Source: Burkholderia catarinensis
GTDB lineage: Bacteria; Pseudomonadota; Gammaproteobacteria; Burkholderiales; Burkholderiaceae
Length of the DNA: 64,000 nt
Assembly (NCBI RefSeq): GCF_001883705.2
Contig: NZ_MDEQ02000001.1
Location: 62,001 to 126,000, forward strand
Direction: 5' to 3'
Part shown: one piece after another, positions 8,554 through 17,375 of the stretch
How the letters are laid out: each line of letters begins with the position of its first letter
Position numbering within the stretch: position 1 is the first letter of the stretch
The notes under the pieces: model-generated
Seen by the model: only the letters and a program-made list of their open reading frames with translations
What the model was told of the DNA's origin: nothing
Database searches by the model: none
Made by a program: the position numbers and the translations under genes

Positions 8554-9108
8554 TTACTGCTTCGCGGGCGCGGCCGTCGCGACCTTGTCGAGCGCGGCCG
8601 GGATGTACGTGTCGAGCTGTGCGGTCACCGATTCGTAGAAGTCGATCGGCTTGCCCCATGCGTCGGGCACGTCGAGGTGCTTCCCGGTCGCATACTCGGC
8701 GAGCGTGAACACCTTGCCGGCGGCCGACGGGTAGAGCGCCAGCACCTTCTCCTTGTGCTTGTCGGTCATCGTCAGGAGCACGTCGGAATGCTTGACGTCG
8801 TTCGCGTTCAACTGCACCGAGCGATGCGCGGACGTGTCGATGCCGCGCCGCTTCATCAGGATCACGCCGTTTTCCTCGGGCTTTTCGTCATACGGATCCT
8901 CGTCGACCGCGCGCGAGATCACCGCGACATGCGCGTGGCGCTGCGCGATCAGCTGGCCGGCGATCGCTTCGGCCATCACGCTGCGCCCGGTGTTGCCCGT
9001 GTCGACGAACGCGACCTTCTTCGGTTCGTCGGCGAACGCCGACGTCGCGCACTGGATGCCGACGCAACAGAGCAGCGCAAGCGCGTTGAGGGTGTGCCTT
9101 CTTTTCAT
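8554..9108 (-). CDS. Exported low-molecular-weight protein-tyrosine-phosphatase-like protein, catalytic Cys replaced
   Basis: A 184-residue protein with a cleavable signal peptide (MKRRHTLNALALLCCVGIQC..TSAFA, about 1-26), so it is periplasmic. The rest has the LMW-PTP/arsenate-reductase fold: a P-loop near 34-46 and a C-terminal DVPDAWG in the place of the general-acid loop. In active members the P-loop is CxGNxCRSP. Here it reads DTGNTGRSV, with the nucleophilic Cys changed to Asp36 and the second Cys to Gly41; Arg42 is kept. It is probably a binding protein or pseudophosphatase. It is monocistronic as far as can be seen. Confidence 0.85.
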   Translation of the reverse strand: MKRRHTLNALALLCCVGIQCATSAFADEPKKVAFVDTGNTGRSVMAEAIAGQLIAQRHAHVAVISRAVDEDPYDEKPEENGVILMKRRGIDTSAHRSVQLNANDVKHSDVLLTMTDKHKEKVLALYPSAAGKVFTLAEYATGKHLDVPDAWGKPIDFYESVTAQLDTYIPAALDKVATAAPAKQ

Positions 9109-9269
9109 GGTGTCTCCGCGAGGTTGGGGGGATCGCCCCGGCGGCGTGCCGGGGCTTGCGGGAGATCATGACGGCCGTGTGCGCCGGAAAAAAATAAACG
9201 ACCGGTTTTCGCAAGACGGTGTCGCTCCGTTGCAAGCGGGCGGGGCGCTCGCGCGTCGCCGGTTCATCG

Positions 9270-11720
9270 TCACGCCGTCGCGGCGACGCGTTCCGACGCA
9301 AACCCCGCCAGCGTCCGCAGCGCATCCCGCGCCGACCGCAGGTAAAACGCCTGCAGATGAAACACATGCCAGCGTGCCGCATGAATCTCCAGCCGGCACG
9401 GCACGCCGCACGCCTGCGCATGACTGGCCAGCCGCTGCGCATCCGACAGCAGCACCTCCTGGTCGCCGGCCTGGACCAGCATCGGCGGCAGGCCGCGCAG
9501 GTCGGTGTCGAGCGGGCCGCGCGCGGCGGCCGAACCGGCGCCGTGATACCAGCGCAACCCCTGTTCGAGCCAGCCGCGCCGGATCATCGGATCGTCGCGG
9601 CGGCGCGATGCCAGCGTCGCGCCGCCGAGCGCCGGGTCGGTCACGGGAGAGATCAGCAGCAGCGCGGCGGCGGCCGGCTCGCCGCGCTGGCGCAGCGCGA
9701 TGGCGAGCGCGAGTGCCAGCGCGCCGCCGGCCGAATCGCCCGCGATGACGATCCGGTGCGGCGCATGACCTTGCGCGCGGATCGCGTCGTACACGACCAG
9801 CGCATCGTCGAGTGCGGCCGGGCCCGGATGCTCGGGGGCCAGCCGGTAATCGGGCACCCACACCGGCAGGCCGGCATCGTTCGCGAGCCGCGTCGTCACG
9901 CCGCGATGCGTATGCGGGCCGCCGAGACAGAATGCGCCGCCGTGCAGATACAGGATCGCGCCGCCCGTGTCGCCGCGTTTCGGCGCGACCACTTCGACCG
10001 GCACGCGATGCGCGGACGTGCCGTAGCGCAGCGTGCCGCCCGCGCCCGGCATCAGCGGCGACAGCAGCGCGACGACGCGGCGCTGCATGCGCGCGCCGAA
10101 CGGCGGCCCGATCAGCGGCCGGAACGCCACGCGCAGGAAGCCGCGCAGCGACGCGGCGGCGAGCGCCTCGAGCCCGCCGGCGGGCGGCGCGACCACCACG
10201 CCGTGCGTCGGTGCGGCGCACTCGGGCAGCGGATGCGTGAAGCGGTACGCGGACAGCCCGGTGAAGCGCGTGATCCACCGGTAGGTCAGCGTGAAGCCCG
10301 GCCAGTTCGTGCTGTTGTGCCCCGATGCATCGACGTACCAGCTCTTGCAACTGCTCCATACCGACCCTTCGAGCCGCTGCTGCACATGTGCGTTGAAGCG
10401 CCGGTAGCGGCGCGCGTCGACGTCGATCTCGCGTGCGCCGTCGCGACGCATCGTCTGCACGCAGCGCATCACGTGCGCGATCTGGCTTTCGAGCATGTAG
10501 ACGATCGAGTTGTGGCCGAGGTTGGTGTTCGGGCCGTACAGCATGAAGAAGTTCGGGAAGCCGGGCACGGTGAGCCCGAGATACGCCTGCGCGCCGCGTC
10601 GCCATGCGTCGTTCAGGTCGAGCCCGTCGCGGCCCGTGATGCGCATCGGCGACAGGAACTCGGTCGCCGCGAACCCGGTGCCGTAGACGATCGCGTCGAC
10701 CGGATGATGCACGCCGTCGACGGTCTCGATGCCGTCCTCGGTCACGCGCCGGATCCGCTGCGTGACGAGTTCGACATTGTCGCGGCTCATCGCGGCGAGG
10801 TAGTCGCTCGACAGCAGGATGCGCTTGCAGCCGATCGGGTAGTCGGGCGTGAGCCGGGCTCGTAGCGCGGCGTCCGGCACGTCGCGCGCGAGCAGCTTGC
10901 GGAACGGCCGGCCGACCGCGACGTTCATCAACCCGTGCAGGCGCGTGAACGCGATCGCACGCGCTTCGTAGCGCAGGTAGATCGATGCTCGGTGCAGCTT
11001 CATCGCCCACGGCAACCGGCGGAACAACGCCTTCTCCCACGGGCGGTACGCGCGGTCGGGGCGCGGCATCACGTAGGCGGGCGACCGCTGGAACACGGCG
11101 AGATGCCGCACGTCGCCGGCGATTGCCGGGACGAACTGGATCGCCGACGCGCCGGTGCCGACCACGGCCACGCGCTTGCCGGCGAGCGGATAGTCGTGAT
11201 CCCAGTGCGCGGAGTGGAACGCGCGGCCGCGAAACGCGTCGATGCCGGGCAGGTCGGGCATCGCCGGGCGGCTCAACTGGCCGGTGCCGCTGACGAGCAC
11301 GGCGGCGTTGAGCGTCGTGCCGTCGGCGAGCGTGACGCGCCACAGCGCAGCGGCTTCGTCGTAGCGGGCGAGCTCGACTTCGGCGCCGAAGCGCAGATGG
11401 CGCGCGAGGCTGTACTTGCGCGCGCAATGCTGCAGGTACGCATGGATTTCGGGCTGCGGCGCGAAGACGCGCGACCATGCCGGATTGGGTTCGAACGAGA
11501 ACGAGTACAGGTGCGAGGGCACGTCGCACGCGGCGCCCGGGTAGCGGTTGTCGCGCCACACGCCGCCGACGTCATGCGAGCGTTCGACGATCACGAAATC
11601 GTGAATGCCGGCACGTTGCAGCGCGACCGCCATCCCGATGCCGGCAAAGCCCGCACCGATGATGATCGCTGCAAGCGGTGCGGCGGAGCCGGCGGGACGG
11701 GAAGTGTCAGGCGACGACAT
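9270..11720 (-). CDS. Baeyer-Villiger monooxygenase fused to an alpha/beta hydrolase
   Basis: An 816-residue fusion. Residues about 15-520 are a flavin-dependent monooxygenase: FAD-binding GAGFAG (22-27), the Baeyer-Villiger fingerprint FRGRAFHSAHW (about 162-172) and an NADP-binding GTGASA. Residues about 560-816 are a hormone-sensitive-lipase-type hydrolase with oxyanion motif HGGA (593-596), nucleophile Ser663 in GDSAGG and a C-terminal His in HVFHLQ. The first part would turn a ketone into an ester or lactone and the second would hydrolyse it. The start has GGAGGAAA upstream and overlaps the GMC gene by 14 bp, so the two form an operon. Confidence 0.9.
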   Translation of the reverse strand: MSSPDTSRPAGSAAPLAAIIIGAGFAGIGMAVALQRAGIHDFVIVERSHDVGGVWRDNRYPGAACDVPSHLYSFSFEPNPAWSRVFAPQPEIHAYLQHCARKYSLARHLRFGAEVELARYDEAAALWRVTLADGTTLNAAVLVSGTGQLSRPAMPDLPGIDAFRGRAFHSAHWDHDYPLAGKRVAVVGTGASAIQFVPAIAGDVRHLAVFQRSPAYVMPRPDRAYRPWEKALFRRLPWAMKLHRASIYLRYEARAIAFTRLHGLMNVAVGRPFRKLLARDVPDAALRARLTPDYPIGCKRILLSSDYLAAMSRDNVELVTQRIRRVTEDGIETVDGVHHPVDAIVYGTGFAATEFLSPMRITGRDGLDLNDAWRRGAQAYLGLTVPGFPNFFMLYGPNTNLGHNSIVYMLESQIAHVMRCVQTMRRDGAREIDVDARRYRRFNAHVQQRLEGSVWSSCKSWYVDASGHNSTNWPGFTLTYRWITRFTGLSAYRFTHPLPECAAPTHGVVVAPPAGGLEALAAASLRGFLRVAFRPLIGPPFGARMQRRVVALLSPLMPGAGGTLRYGTSAHRVPVEVVAPKRGDTGGAILYLHGGAFCLGGPHTHRGVTTRLANDAGLPVWVPDYRLAPEHPGPAALDDALVVYDAIRAQGHAPHRIVIAGDSAGGALALALAIALRQRGEPAAAALLLISPVTDPALGGATLASRRRDDPMIRRGWLEQGLRWYHGAGSAAARGPLDTDLRGLPPMLVQAGDQEVLLSDAQRLASHAQACGVPCRLEIHAARWHVFHLQAFYLRSARDALRTLAGFASERVAATA

Positions 11721-13422
11721 GGCGGGTTTCCTCCGGCTGGACGGCATCGTGCGCGGCGCACGACGCAAGAGCGGTGTCGCGATCCATCGGCGTACTGACG
11801 GTCTCGGCATGCGGCCGCGCGGGCGCGCGGCGTACGCCGCGGATCAGGTCGACGGCCTTCTCGGCGATCATGATCGTCGGCGCGTTGGTGTTGCCGCCGA
11901 TGAGCGTCGGCATCACGGACGCATCGACGATGCGCAGCCCCTGCAGGCCGTGCACGCGCAGTTGCGGGTCGACGACGGCGAGCGCGTCGTGGCCCATCCG
12001 GCACGTGCCGACCGGGTGATACACGGTGTCGGCGCGGCGCCGCAGCACGTCGCGGATCTCGTCGTCGGTCGTGACGTTCGCGGTGAACAGGTCGCGCGTG
12101 ATCCAGCCGGCGAGCGCCGGTGCCTCCATCAGCCGGCGCGTGAGCCGGAAGCCCGCGACCATGTCGTCGAGGTCGCGCGGATCGTCGAAGAACGCGGGGT
12201 CGATGCGCGGCGCCGCGAGCGGATCGGTGCTGTTCAGCGTGACCGAGCCGCGGCTGCGCGGCCGCAGCAGGCACACATGGCACGACAGCCCGTGGCCGGC
12301 ATGCAGCTTGCGCGCATGATCGTCGACAAGCGCGACGACGAAGTGCAGCTGGATGTCCGGCGCGTCGAGGCCGGCGCGCGTCTTCAGGAAGCCGCCGCCT
12401 TCCGCGAAGTTCGACGTCAGCATCCCGCGCCGTTCGCGGCGAAAGCGCGCGAGCTCGCGCAGCATTCGCAGGCCGCCGCGTGCGGACACGCCCATCGTGT
12501 CGACGCTGCGCGAGCGGTAGCCGAGAATGAAATCCGGATGATCCTGCAGGTTGCGGCCGACGCCGGGCAGGTCGGCATGCACGGCGATGCCGCGCTGCTG
12601 GAGCTCGCGGCCCGGGCCGACGCCCGACAGCATCAGCAACTGCGGCGTCTGCAGCGCGCCGGCCGCGAGCACGATTTCGCGCCGCGCGCGCAGCGTGCGG
12701 ACTTCGCCGTGCTGCCGCACTTCGACGCCGACGGCGCGCGTGCCGTCGAACAGGATGCGCAGCACCTGTGCGTGCGTCTCGACCGTCAGGTTGTCGCGGC
12801 GGCCGACGTGCGGCAGCAGGTACGCGCGCGCCGCGCTCCATCGTTCGCCGTGCTTCTGCGTGACCTGGTAGAGGCCGATACCTTCCTGCTGCGCGCCGTT
12901 GAAATCGTCGGTGAGCGGCAGGCCGGCCTGTTGCGCGGCTTCCAGATAGCGTGCATGGAACGGGTTGCCGGTGCGCAGGTCGCTGACCCACAGCGGGCCG
13001 TCGCGACCGTGCCACGCATCGTCGAAGCGCTCGTTGTGTTCGCTCAGGCGGAAGTACGGCAGCACGTCGTCGAAGGCCCAGCCTTCGTTGCCGAGCGCGG
13101 CCCAGCCGTCGTAGTCGACGCGATGGCCGCGGATATAGACCATCGCGTTGATGGCCGACGACCCGCCGAGCGCCTTGCCGCGCGGCTGGTAGCCGATGCG
13201 CCCGCCGAGCCCCGGCTGCGGCACCGTGTCGAAGGCCCAGTTGTTCACGCGGGTCGGCAGCATCGCGACCACGCCGGTCGGCACGTTGACGAGCGTGCCG
13301 TCGCCGCGGCCGCCGGCCTCGAGCACGCACACGGTCACGGCCGGGTCCTCGGTCAGCCGCCCCGCGACGACGCAGCCGCCCGAACCGCCGCCGACGACGA
13401 TGTAATCGAAAGTCTTGCTCAT
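11707..13422 (-). CDS. GMC-family (choline dehydrogenase-like) oxidoreductase
   Basis: A 571-residue flavoprotein. The start MSKTFDYIVVGGGSGGCVV is chosen for its RBS (AAGGAG) and the immediate FAD-binding motif. The GMC signatures GGSSAINAMVYIRG and GALQTPQLLMLSGVGP are present, and a C-terminal HPVGTCRMG with a later Asn supplies the His/Asn catalytic pair. Such enzymes oxidise primary or secondary alcohols with FAD. It is first in an operon with the monooxygenase-hydrolase fusion, suggesting alcohol to ketone, to ester, to acid plus alcohol (inference). The divergent AraC gene probably controls it. Confidence 0.92.
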   Translation of the reverse strand: MSKTFDYIVVGGGSGGCVVAGRLTEDPAVTVCVLEAGGRGDGTLVNVPTGVVAMLPTRVNNWAFDTVPQPGLGGRIGYQPRGKALGGSSAINAMVYIRGHRVDYDGWAALGNEGWAFDDVLPYFRLSEHNERFDDAWHGRDGPLWVSDLRTGNPFHARYLEAAQQAGLPLTDDFNGAQQEGIGLYQVTQKHGERWSAARAYLLPHVGRRDNLTVETHAQVLRILFDGTRAVGVEVRQHGEVRTLRARREIVLAAGALQTPQLLMLSGVGPGRELQQRGIAVHADLPGVGRNLQDHPDFILGYRSRSVDTMGVSARGGLRMLRELARFRRERRGMLTSNFAEGGGFLKTRAGLDAPDIQLHFVVALVDDHARKLHAGHGLSCHVCLLRPRSRGSVTLNSTDPLAAPRIDPAFFDDPRDLDDMVAGFRLTRRLMEAPALAGWITRDLFTANVTTDDEIRDVLRRRADTVYHPVGTCRMGHDALAVVDPQLRVHGLQGLRIVDASVMPTLIGGNTNAPTIMIAEKAVDLIRGVRRAPARPHAETVSTPMDRDTALASCAAHDAVQPEETRHVVA

Positions 13423-13690
13423 GGACTCGTCTCCTTCTTCGATAGTCGATGGATCAGGCGATACGCGTCGGCGCGCGGTCGCGGGCGAAGGCCGCGCGCC
13501 GGCATGCGAAGCGGGCGGCGGGATCGGTCGGGCGACTCGGTCGCATGGTGTCTCCTCCTGGGGCGATGGCGTCGTTCGGGCGACGACCGGATGACGCCGA
13601 TGGTGCTGGCCGCATGGGAAAACACCAATGCTGCTTCGGGACAATTGTTTTAGTATTTGGGCCAAATCGGCGCTTCGAGGGTTTCTCCGC
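13423..13690. promoter_or_regulatory. Divergent promoter region of the GMC operon and the AraC regulator
   Basis: A 268-bp gap between two divergent starts. It becomes AT-richer near 13610-13680 (GGACAATTGTTTTAGTATTTGG), where TAGTAT could serve as a -10 for the AraC gene and TTGTCC on the other strand as part of the opposite promoter. No exact operator is claimed. Confidence 0.4.
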
Positions 13691-14722
13691 ATGAGCTTCT
13701 GGGACTTCACCCGGAGTCCGGCCAGCGCCCGGCTGCTGGTCGATTTCGGCGACGAACGCGGCGTGCCGCACACGACGCTGCTGGCCGGCACGGGGCTCGC
13801 GGATGCGCAGCTCGACGATCCGAAAGTCGAGGTGACGGCCGCGCAGGAACTGCGGTTGACCGGCAACCTGCTGCGCGCGCTCGGGCGTGCGCCGGGCCTC
13901 GGGTTCGAGGTCGGCCTGCGCTATCACTTCTCCGCGTATGGCGTGTGGGGTTACGGACTGATCGCCAGCGCGACCGCGCGCGACGCGCTCGCGCTGGCGA
14001 TGCGCTTCCTGCCGCTCACGTATGCGTTCACCGTCATCACGTACCGCGAGGAAGCCGGGACGGGCGTGCTCAATTTCGGCGCGCCGGAGCTCGATGGCGC
14101 ATTGAGCCGGTTCCTCGTCGAACGCGACATGACGGCCGCGGCCGTGCTGCTGCAGGAAATCGGCGGCGACGCTTTCGCGTTGTCGCGCTTCACGGTGCAG
14201 GCTGCGCGTGCGCCGTCGCTGTCCGTGCCGCACATTGCGGGCATCGAGCCGTCGTTCTCGGCGCGTGCGAACAGCCTTGCATTCGATCGCGCGTATCTCG
14301 ACCGGCCGCTGCCGCACGCGAATCCGCTGACGGTGTCGATGTGCGAGCAGATGTGCGGCCAACTGGTCGACGCGCGCCGCGCGCGCGTGGGCACGTCCGG
14401 GATGGTGCGCCAGTACCTGAGCGCGACGCCCGGCGCCGCGCCGTTCTCACTCGAGGACATGGCGCGGCTGATGAACACGAGCCCGCGCACGCTCAAGCGC
14501 CGGCTGCAGGAGGAGGGCACGACGTTTCGCGCGCTGCTCGCGCAGGCCCGCGGCGCGATGGCCGAGACCCTGCTCGGCGATGCGCGCCTGTCGCTCGCGG
14601 AAGTGGCCGAGCGGCTCGGCTTCAGCGACCTGTCGAGTTTCTCGCAGGCGTTCAAGCGCTGGTACGGCGTGCCGCCGGGCGCGTATCGCAGCGCGGCGCA
14701 ACGGGACGGCGACCAGCCGTGA
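13691..14722 (+). CDS. AraC-family transcriptional regulator
   Basis: A 343-residue regulator of the OruR/ArgR-like AraC branch. The N-terminal ligand domain (about 15-205) is of the arabinose-binding-like type seen in Pseudomonas and Burkholderia catabolic regulators. The C-terminal HTH_18 domain (about 240-338) shows MARLMNTSPRTLKRRLQEEG and LAEVAERLGFSDLSSFSQAF. The ATG opening MSFWDFTRSP is preferred over an upstream start because the extra residues look non-coding. It is divergent from the GMC/monooxygenase operon and is the likely activator. Confidence 0.9.
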   Translation: MSFWDFTRSPASARLLVDFGDERGVPHTTLLAGTGLADAQLDDPKVEVTAAQELRLTGNLLRALGRAPGLGFEVGLRYHFSAYGVWGYGLIASATARDALALAMRFLPLTYAFTVITYREEAGTGVLNFGAPELDGALSRFLVERDMTAAAVLLQEIGGDAFALSRFTVQAARAPSLSVPHIAGIEPSFSARANSLAFDRAYLDRPLPHANPLTVSMCEQMCGQLVDARRARVGTSGMVRQYLSATPGAAPFSLEDMARLMNTSPRTLKRRLQEEGTTFRALLAQARGAMAETLLGDARLSLAEVAERLGFSDLSSFSQAFKRWYGVPPGAYRSAAQRDGDQP

Positions 14723-14777
14723 ATCACGGTACGATCGCTTGCTTGCCCGCCGACATTCCACTCACGAGAGAACCCGC

Positions 14778-15287
14778 ATGATCACGATTCGCCCGATGAC
14801 CGGGGACGATTTTCCGCGCTTCTGGCCGACCTACCGCGCCATCGTCGCTGCTCAGGAAACCTATGCATTCGATCCGGCGCCGACACCCGAAGCGGCGCGC
14901 GCGCTGTGGCTCGACGCGCCGCTCAGCACGTGGATCGCCGAAGACGACGGCGTGGTGCTGGGCTCGTACTACCTGAAGGCGAACGCGGCGGGCCCCGGCA
15001 ATCACGTGTGCAACTGCGGTTACATGGTGAGCGAGGCCGCGCGCGGCCGCGGCGTCGCGCGCCTGATGTGCGAGCACTCGCAGCAGGTTGCGCGCGAGCG
15101 CGGTTTCCTCGCGATGCAGTTCAATTCGGTGGTCGCGACGAACGAGGTCGCGGTCGCGCTGTGGCAGAAGCTGGGATTTGAAATCGTCGGCCGGCTGCCG
15201 CGCGCATACCGTCACGCGCGGCTCGGGTTCGTCGACTGCCTCGTGATGTTCAAGTGGCTCGGCGACGCGGCGGCCGCCGAAGCCTGA
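14778..15287 (+). CDS. GNAT-family N-acetyltransferase
   Basis: A 169-residue single-domain GNAT. The acetyl-CoA loop is V-S-E-A-A-R-G-R-G-V-A (motif A) near residue 90, followed by the NEVAVALWQKLGFEIVGRLP segment with the conserved helix and strand. Relatives acetylate amines such as polyamines, drugs or phosphinothricin; the substrate here is unknown. It follows the AraC gene by 55 bp in the same direction and may be read through. Confidence 0.9.
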   Translation: MITIRPMTGDDFPRFWPTYRAIVAAQETYAFDPAPTPEAARALWLDAPLSTWIAEDDGVVLGSYYLKANAAGPGNHVCNCGYMVSEAARGRGVARLMCEHSQQVARERGFLAMQFNSVVATNEVAVALWQKLGFEIVGRLPRAYRHARLGFVDCLVMFKWLGDAAAAEA

Positions 15288-15303
15288 GCACGCAGCCGCT
15301 GCG

Positions 15304-16257
15304 TCAGACGGCGAACGCGCCGTCGAACACGATCCGCTCGTCGAGCGCGAGCGTGCCGCGCGCGAAGATCAGGTCGAGATGGTGGCTGCCGTTTTCGCCG
15401 CCGCCGAGCCCGAGGTGCAGGCCCGGATGGCGTTCCTCGAACCCTGCGTTGCGGCCATACAGGCCGCGGATCCCGAGGTTCGTGCCGATGCCGAATTCCT
15501 CGATCCGCCGGTGATTCGCGTGCCGGTCGAGATAGGTCGAGAAATCGCGCCGGAAGCCGGCGTCGTCGCTGTCGAAATCGACGATCGTGCTGTTCTCGAC
15601 CTGCAGCGTCGCGAGCCGCTCGGCCACCTTGTACTTGATCGCGAACGGCACGGTGCCGAGAAACGTGCCGCTGAACACGACCGAACCGTTGAGGTCGGTG
15701 ACGTGCGTCGCGATCTCGCCGGGCACGACGTCGAGATTGCCCATCCCGTCCACGCTCGTCCATTTCTGGTCGGGCGCGAGCGAGCCTGTCAGCGTGTTGC
15801 CGGCTTCGTCGATGAAGCGGATCTGCGACGCGCGCGCGGCCGCGTCGATCAGCCGGCCGTTGCGTGCCGCGATGTCGTCGAGCGATTCGGCGAATGCCTC
15901 GTCGAGGTGCGGGCCGTAATCCTTGAATAAAACCGACTTGCTCCAGTGCTCGACGATCGCGGGGCGGATCGCGGCGAGAAACGGCGGCCCGCTCGGCGAC
16001 GGCGTCGGCAGGCACGACGAGTCGTACAGCAGCACGAACAGGTCGGCGCGATCGAGCGCGGCGGCGATGTCGGCGGGCGCGGTGCTTTCGAGGCAGAGGG
16101 TCGTGGCGTCGAACGAATCGGGCAGGGCGGAAAACGCGCGCAACGCGATGTCGCGGTTGCGGGTGTCATAGCCAACCAGCAGTTTTCCCGTGTCGCCGCG
16201 CGCAAGCTTGTCGCGCAGCGCGGGGTGAAAGCCGAGCGCGCGGTGCAGGTTCAGCAT
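15304..16257 (-). CDS. M29 aminopeptidase / NicX-like metalloenzyme
   Basis: A 317-residue protein with RBS GGAGA before MLNLHR. The C-terminal part carries EEFGIGTN and then His281, His293 and Asp295 (HLGLG and HHLD). These resemble the metal ligands of M29-type aminopeptidases and 2,5-dihydroxypyridine dioxygenase NicX, although the spacing between the two histidines is shorter than I remember for either. The N-terminal half has a Rossmann-like pattern. The family match is moderate. It lies 58 bp downstream of a 40-codon peptide gene, separated by a strong hairpin, an arrangement typical of peptide-processing operons. Confidence 0.6.
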   Translation of the reverse strand: MLNLHRALGFHPALRDKLARGDTGKLLVGYDTRNRDIALRAFSALPDSFDATTLCLESTAPADIAAALDRADLFVLLYDSSCLPTPSPSGPPFLAAIRPAIVEHWSKSVLFKDYGPHLDEAFAESLDDIAARNGRLIDAAARASQIRFIDEAGNTLTGSLAPDQKWTSVDGMGNLDVVPGEIATHVTDLNGSVVFSGTFLGTVPFAIKYKVAERLATLQVENSTIVDFDSDDAGFRRDFSTYLDRHANHRRIEEFGIGTNLGIRGLYGRNAGFEERHPGLHLGLGGGENGSHHLDLIFARGTLALDERIVFDGAFAV

Positions 16258-16274
16258 GCGTATCTCCGGAAACG

Positions 16275-16298
16275 GCGGAAGGGCCGAGGCCCTTCCGC
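16275..16298 (-). terminator. Strong hairpin between the peptide gene and the M29/NicX-like gene
   Basis: GCGGAAGGGCC (16275-16285) is followed, after two bases, by its exact reverse complement (16288-16298). This gives a GC-rich stem of about ten pairs. No T-tract follows, so it is more likely an attenuating or RNA-stabilising element than a full terminator. It would allow more peptide than enzyme to be made from one transcript (inference). Confidence 0.65.
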
Positions 16299-16315
16299 GA
16301 GAACGGGCTGGCCGC

Positions 16316-16438
16316 TCAGACCGGCCAGAGCGCGGTGCCGAACGGCACCACGGCATCCTCGACCATCATGCCGACGGCCTCGGGGTGCGTGTCTTCCTGC
16401 ATCCAGTCAAGCAATTCGATCTGCTGGGTTTCCTGCAT
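16316..16438 (-). CDS. 40-residue peptide, possible RiPP precursor or regulatory peptide
   Basis: A small gene whose ATG (16436-16438) has AGGAG 7 bp upstream. The product starts MQETQQIELLDWMQED, an acidic amphipathic stretch like a leader peptide, and ends EDAVVPFGTALWPV, a hydrophobic tail with Pro, Trp and no Cys. Codons fit the genome. It lies at the head of an apparent unit with the M29/NicX-like enzyme. I know no family for it. A ribosomally made, processed peptide is the attractive reading; a short regulatory peptide is the alternative. Confidence 0.6.
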   Translation of the reverse strand: MQETQQIELLDWMQEDTHPEAVGMMVEDAVVPFGTALWPV

Positions 16439-16801
16439 GTCAATTCTCCTGTGGTGAACATGAGTGATTCAACATGAAAGCGCGGCAAAAAATATTGCCG
16501 GTCCTTGTTCAACATTTTGTGAATGCCGGACAAGTGGCGTCGATATTAGTCTGACGAATTTTTAAATGCAATGCGTTGCAAGGTTTTTAGCCGGAACGTG
16601 CTAAACACTGGGGATTTTTTAGATTCACGCATCGAAGGGGACGGATAAAACGAATAGCGAATTCGATGGCATTTTTCAACGGACGGGATCGGGATCGATG
16701 AAATGCACTCGGCAATTTTTAATTGTGAATCCGATTGTGTCGATCACTGCAATTTGCTTCGTTCACGGAAAACCGCATGCGCCATCGGGTTACAGCCTGC
16801 G
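16439..16801. promoter_or_regulatory. AT-rich regulatory region upstream of the peptide gene
   Basis: 363 bp, clearly less GC-rich than its surroundings. It contains TTCAACAT twice (near 16470 and 16510) and a GGCAA/TTGCC inverted repeat at 16485-16500, both close upstream of the peptide start. These may be sites for the Lrp-type regulator encoded next door. I see no further gene in it. Confidence 0.45.
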
Positions 16802-17257
16802 TCAACCCAGCAGCGCTTTCCCGAGCGGCTTGACCGGCTCGGACCGAAGCACCAGCGAAGTCGTGACCGCACCGAAGCGGGCGATCGCGTCGATGATGGT
16901 TTCCAGTTGCCCGGGTGTCGGGACCAGTACCTTCAGCAGGAAGCAATCCTCTCCGGTCATACGGTGGACCTCGATGACATGCGGCATCTCGGCGAACGCG
17001 AGCAGGGCAGGCTTGATGTGTTCGTGAGTCGTTTTCAGCCGGATGATGGCCATCATTCCCAACCCCAGTGCTGCGGGGTCAATCCGTGCGGCGTAGCCCG
17101 CGATGATGCCGCGTTCTTCCAGGCGCTTGACTCGCTCCGAGGTGGCAGGCTGGGACAGCCCGATGCGCCGCCCCACTTCGGACAGCGGCATCCGCGCGTT
17201 TTCCTGCAGGGCTTCGAGGATTGAAAGATCCAGGCGATCGAGCGCTCCGTCCGACAT
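16802..17257 (-). CDS. Lrp/AsnC-family transcriptional regulator
   Basis: A 151-residue regulator with an N-terminal winged helix-turn-helix (about 5-55, LSEVGRRIGLSQPATSERVKRLEERG). A C-terminal RAM/AsnC ligand-binding domain follows (about 70-145, MTGEDCFLLKVLVPTPGQLE). Family members sense amino acids. It reads toward the peptide/M29-like genes and is divergent from the RBBP9-like hydrolase, with 118 bp between starts, so it may regulate either. Confidence 0.93.
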   Translation of the reverse strand: MSDGALDRLDLSILEALQENARMPLSEVGRRIGLSQPATSERVKRLEERGIIAGYAARIDPAALGLGMMAIIRLKTTHEHIKPALLAFAEMPHVIEVHRMTGEDCFLLKVLVPTPGQLETIIDAIARFGAVTTSLVLRSEPVKPLGKALLG

Positions 17258-17375
17258 GTCAGCCTTCCAGCTCCGTTAATTCATCGGCATTCTGTCTCAA
17301 TATCCGATGATTTGCCATTCCGAGACATCGTCCGGCAGGACAGACTGCGGGCTTCGACATGTTCAGGAGGTGGGG

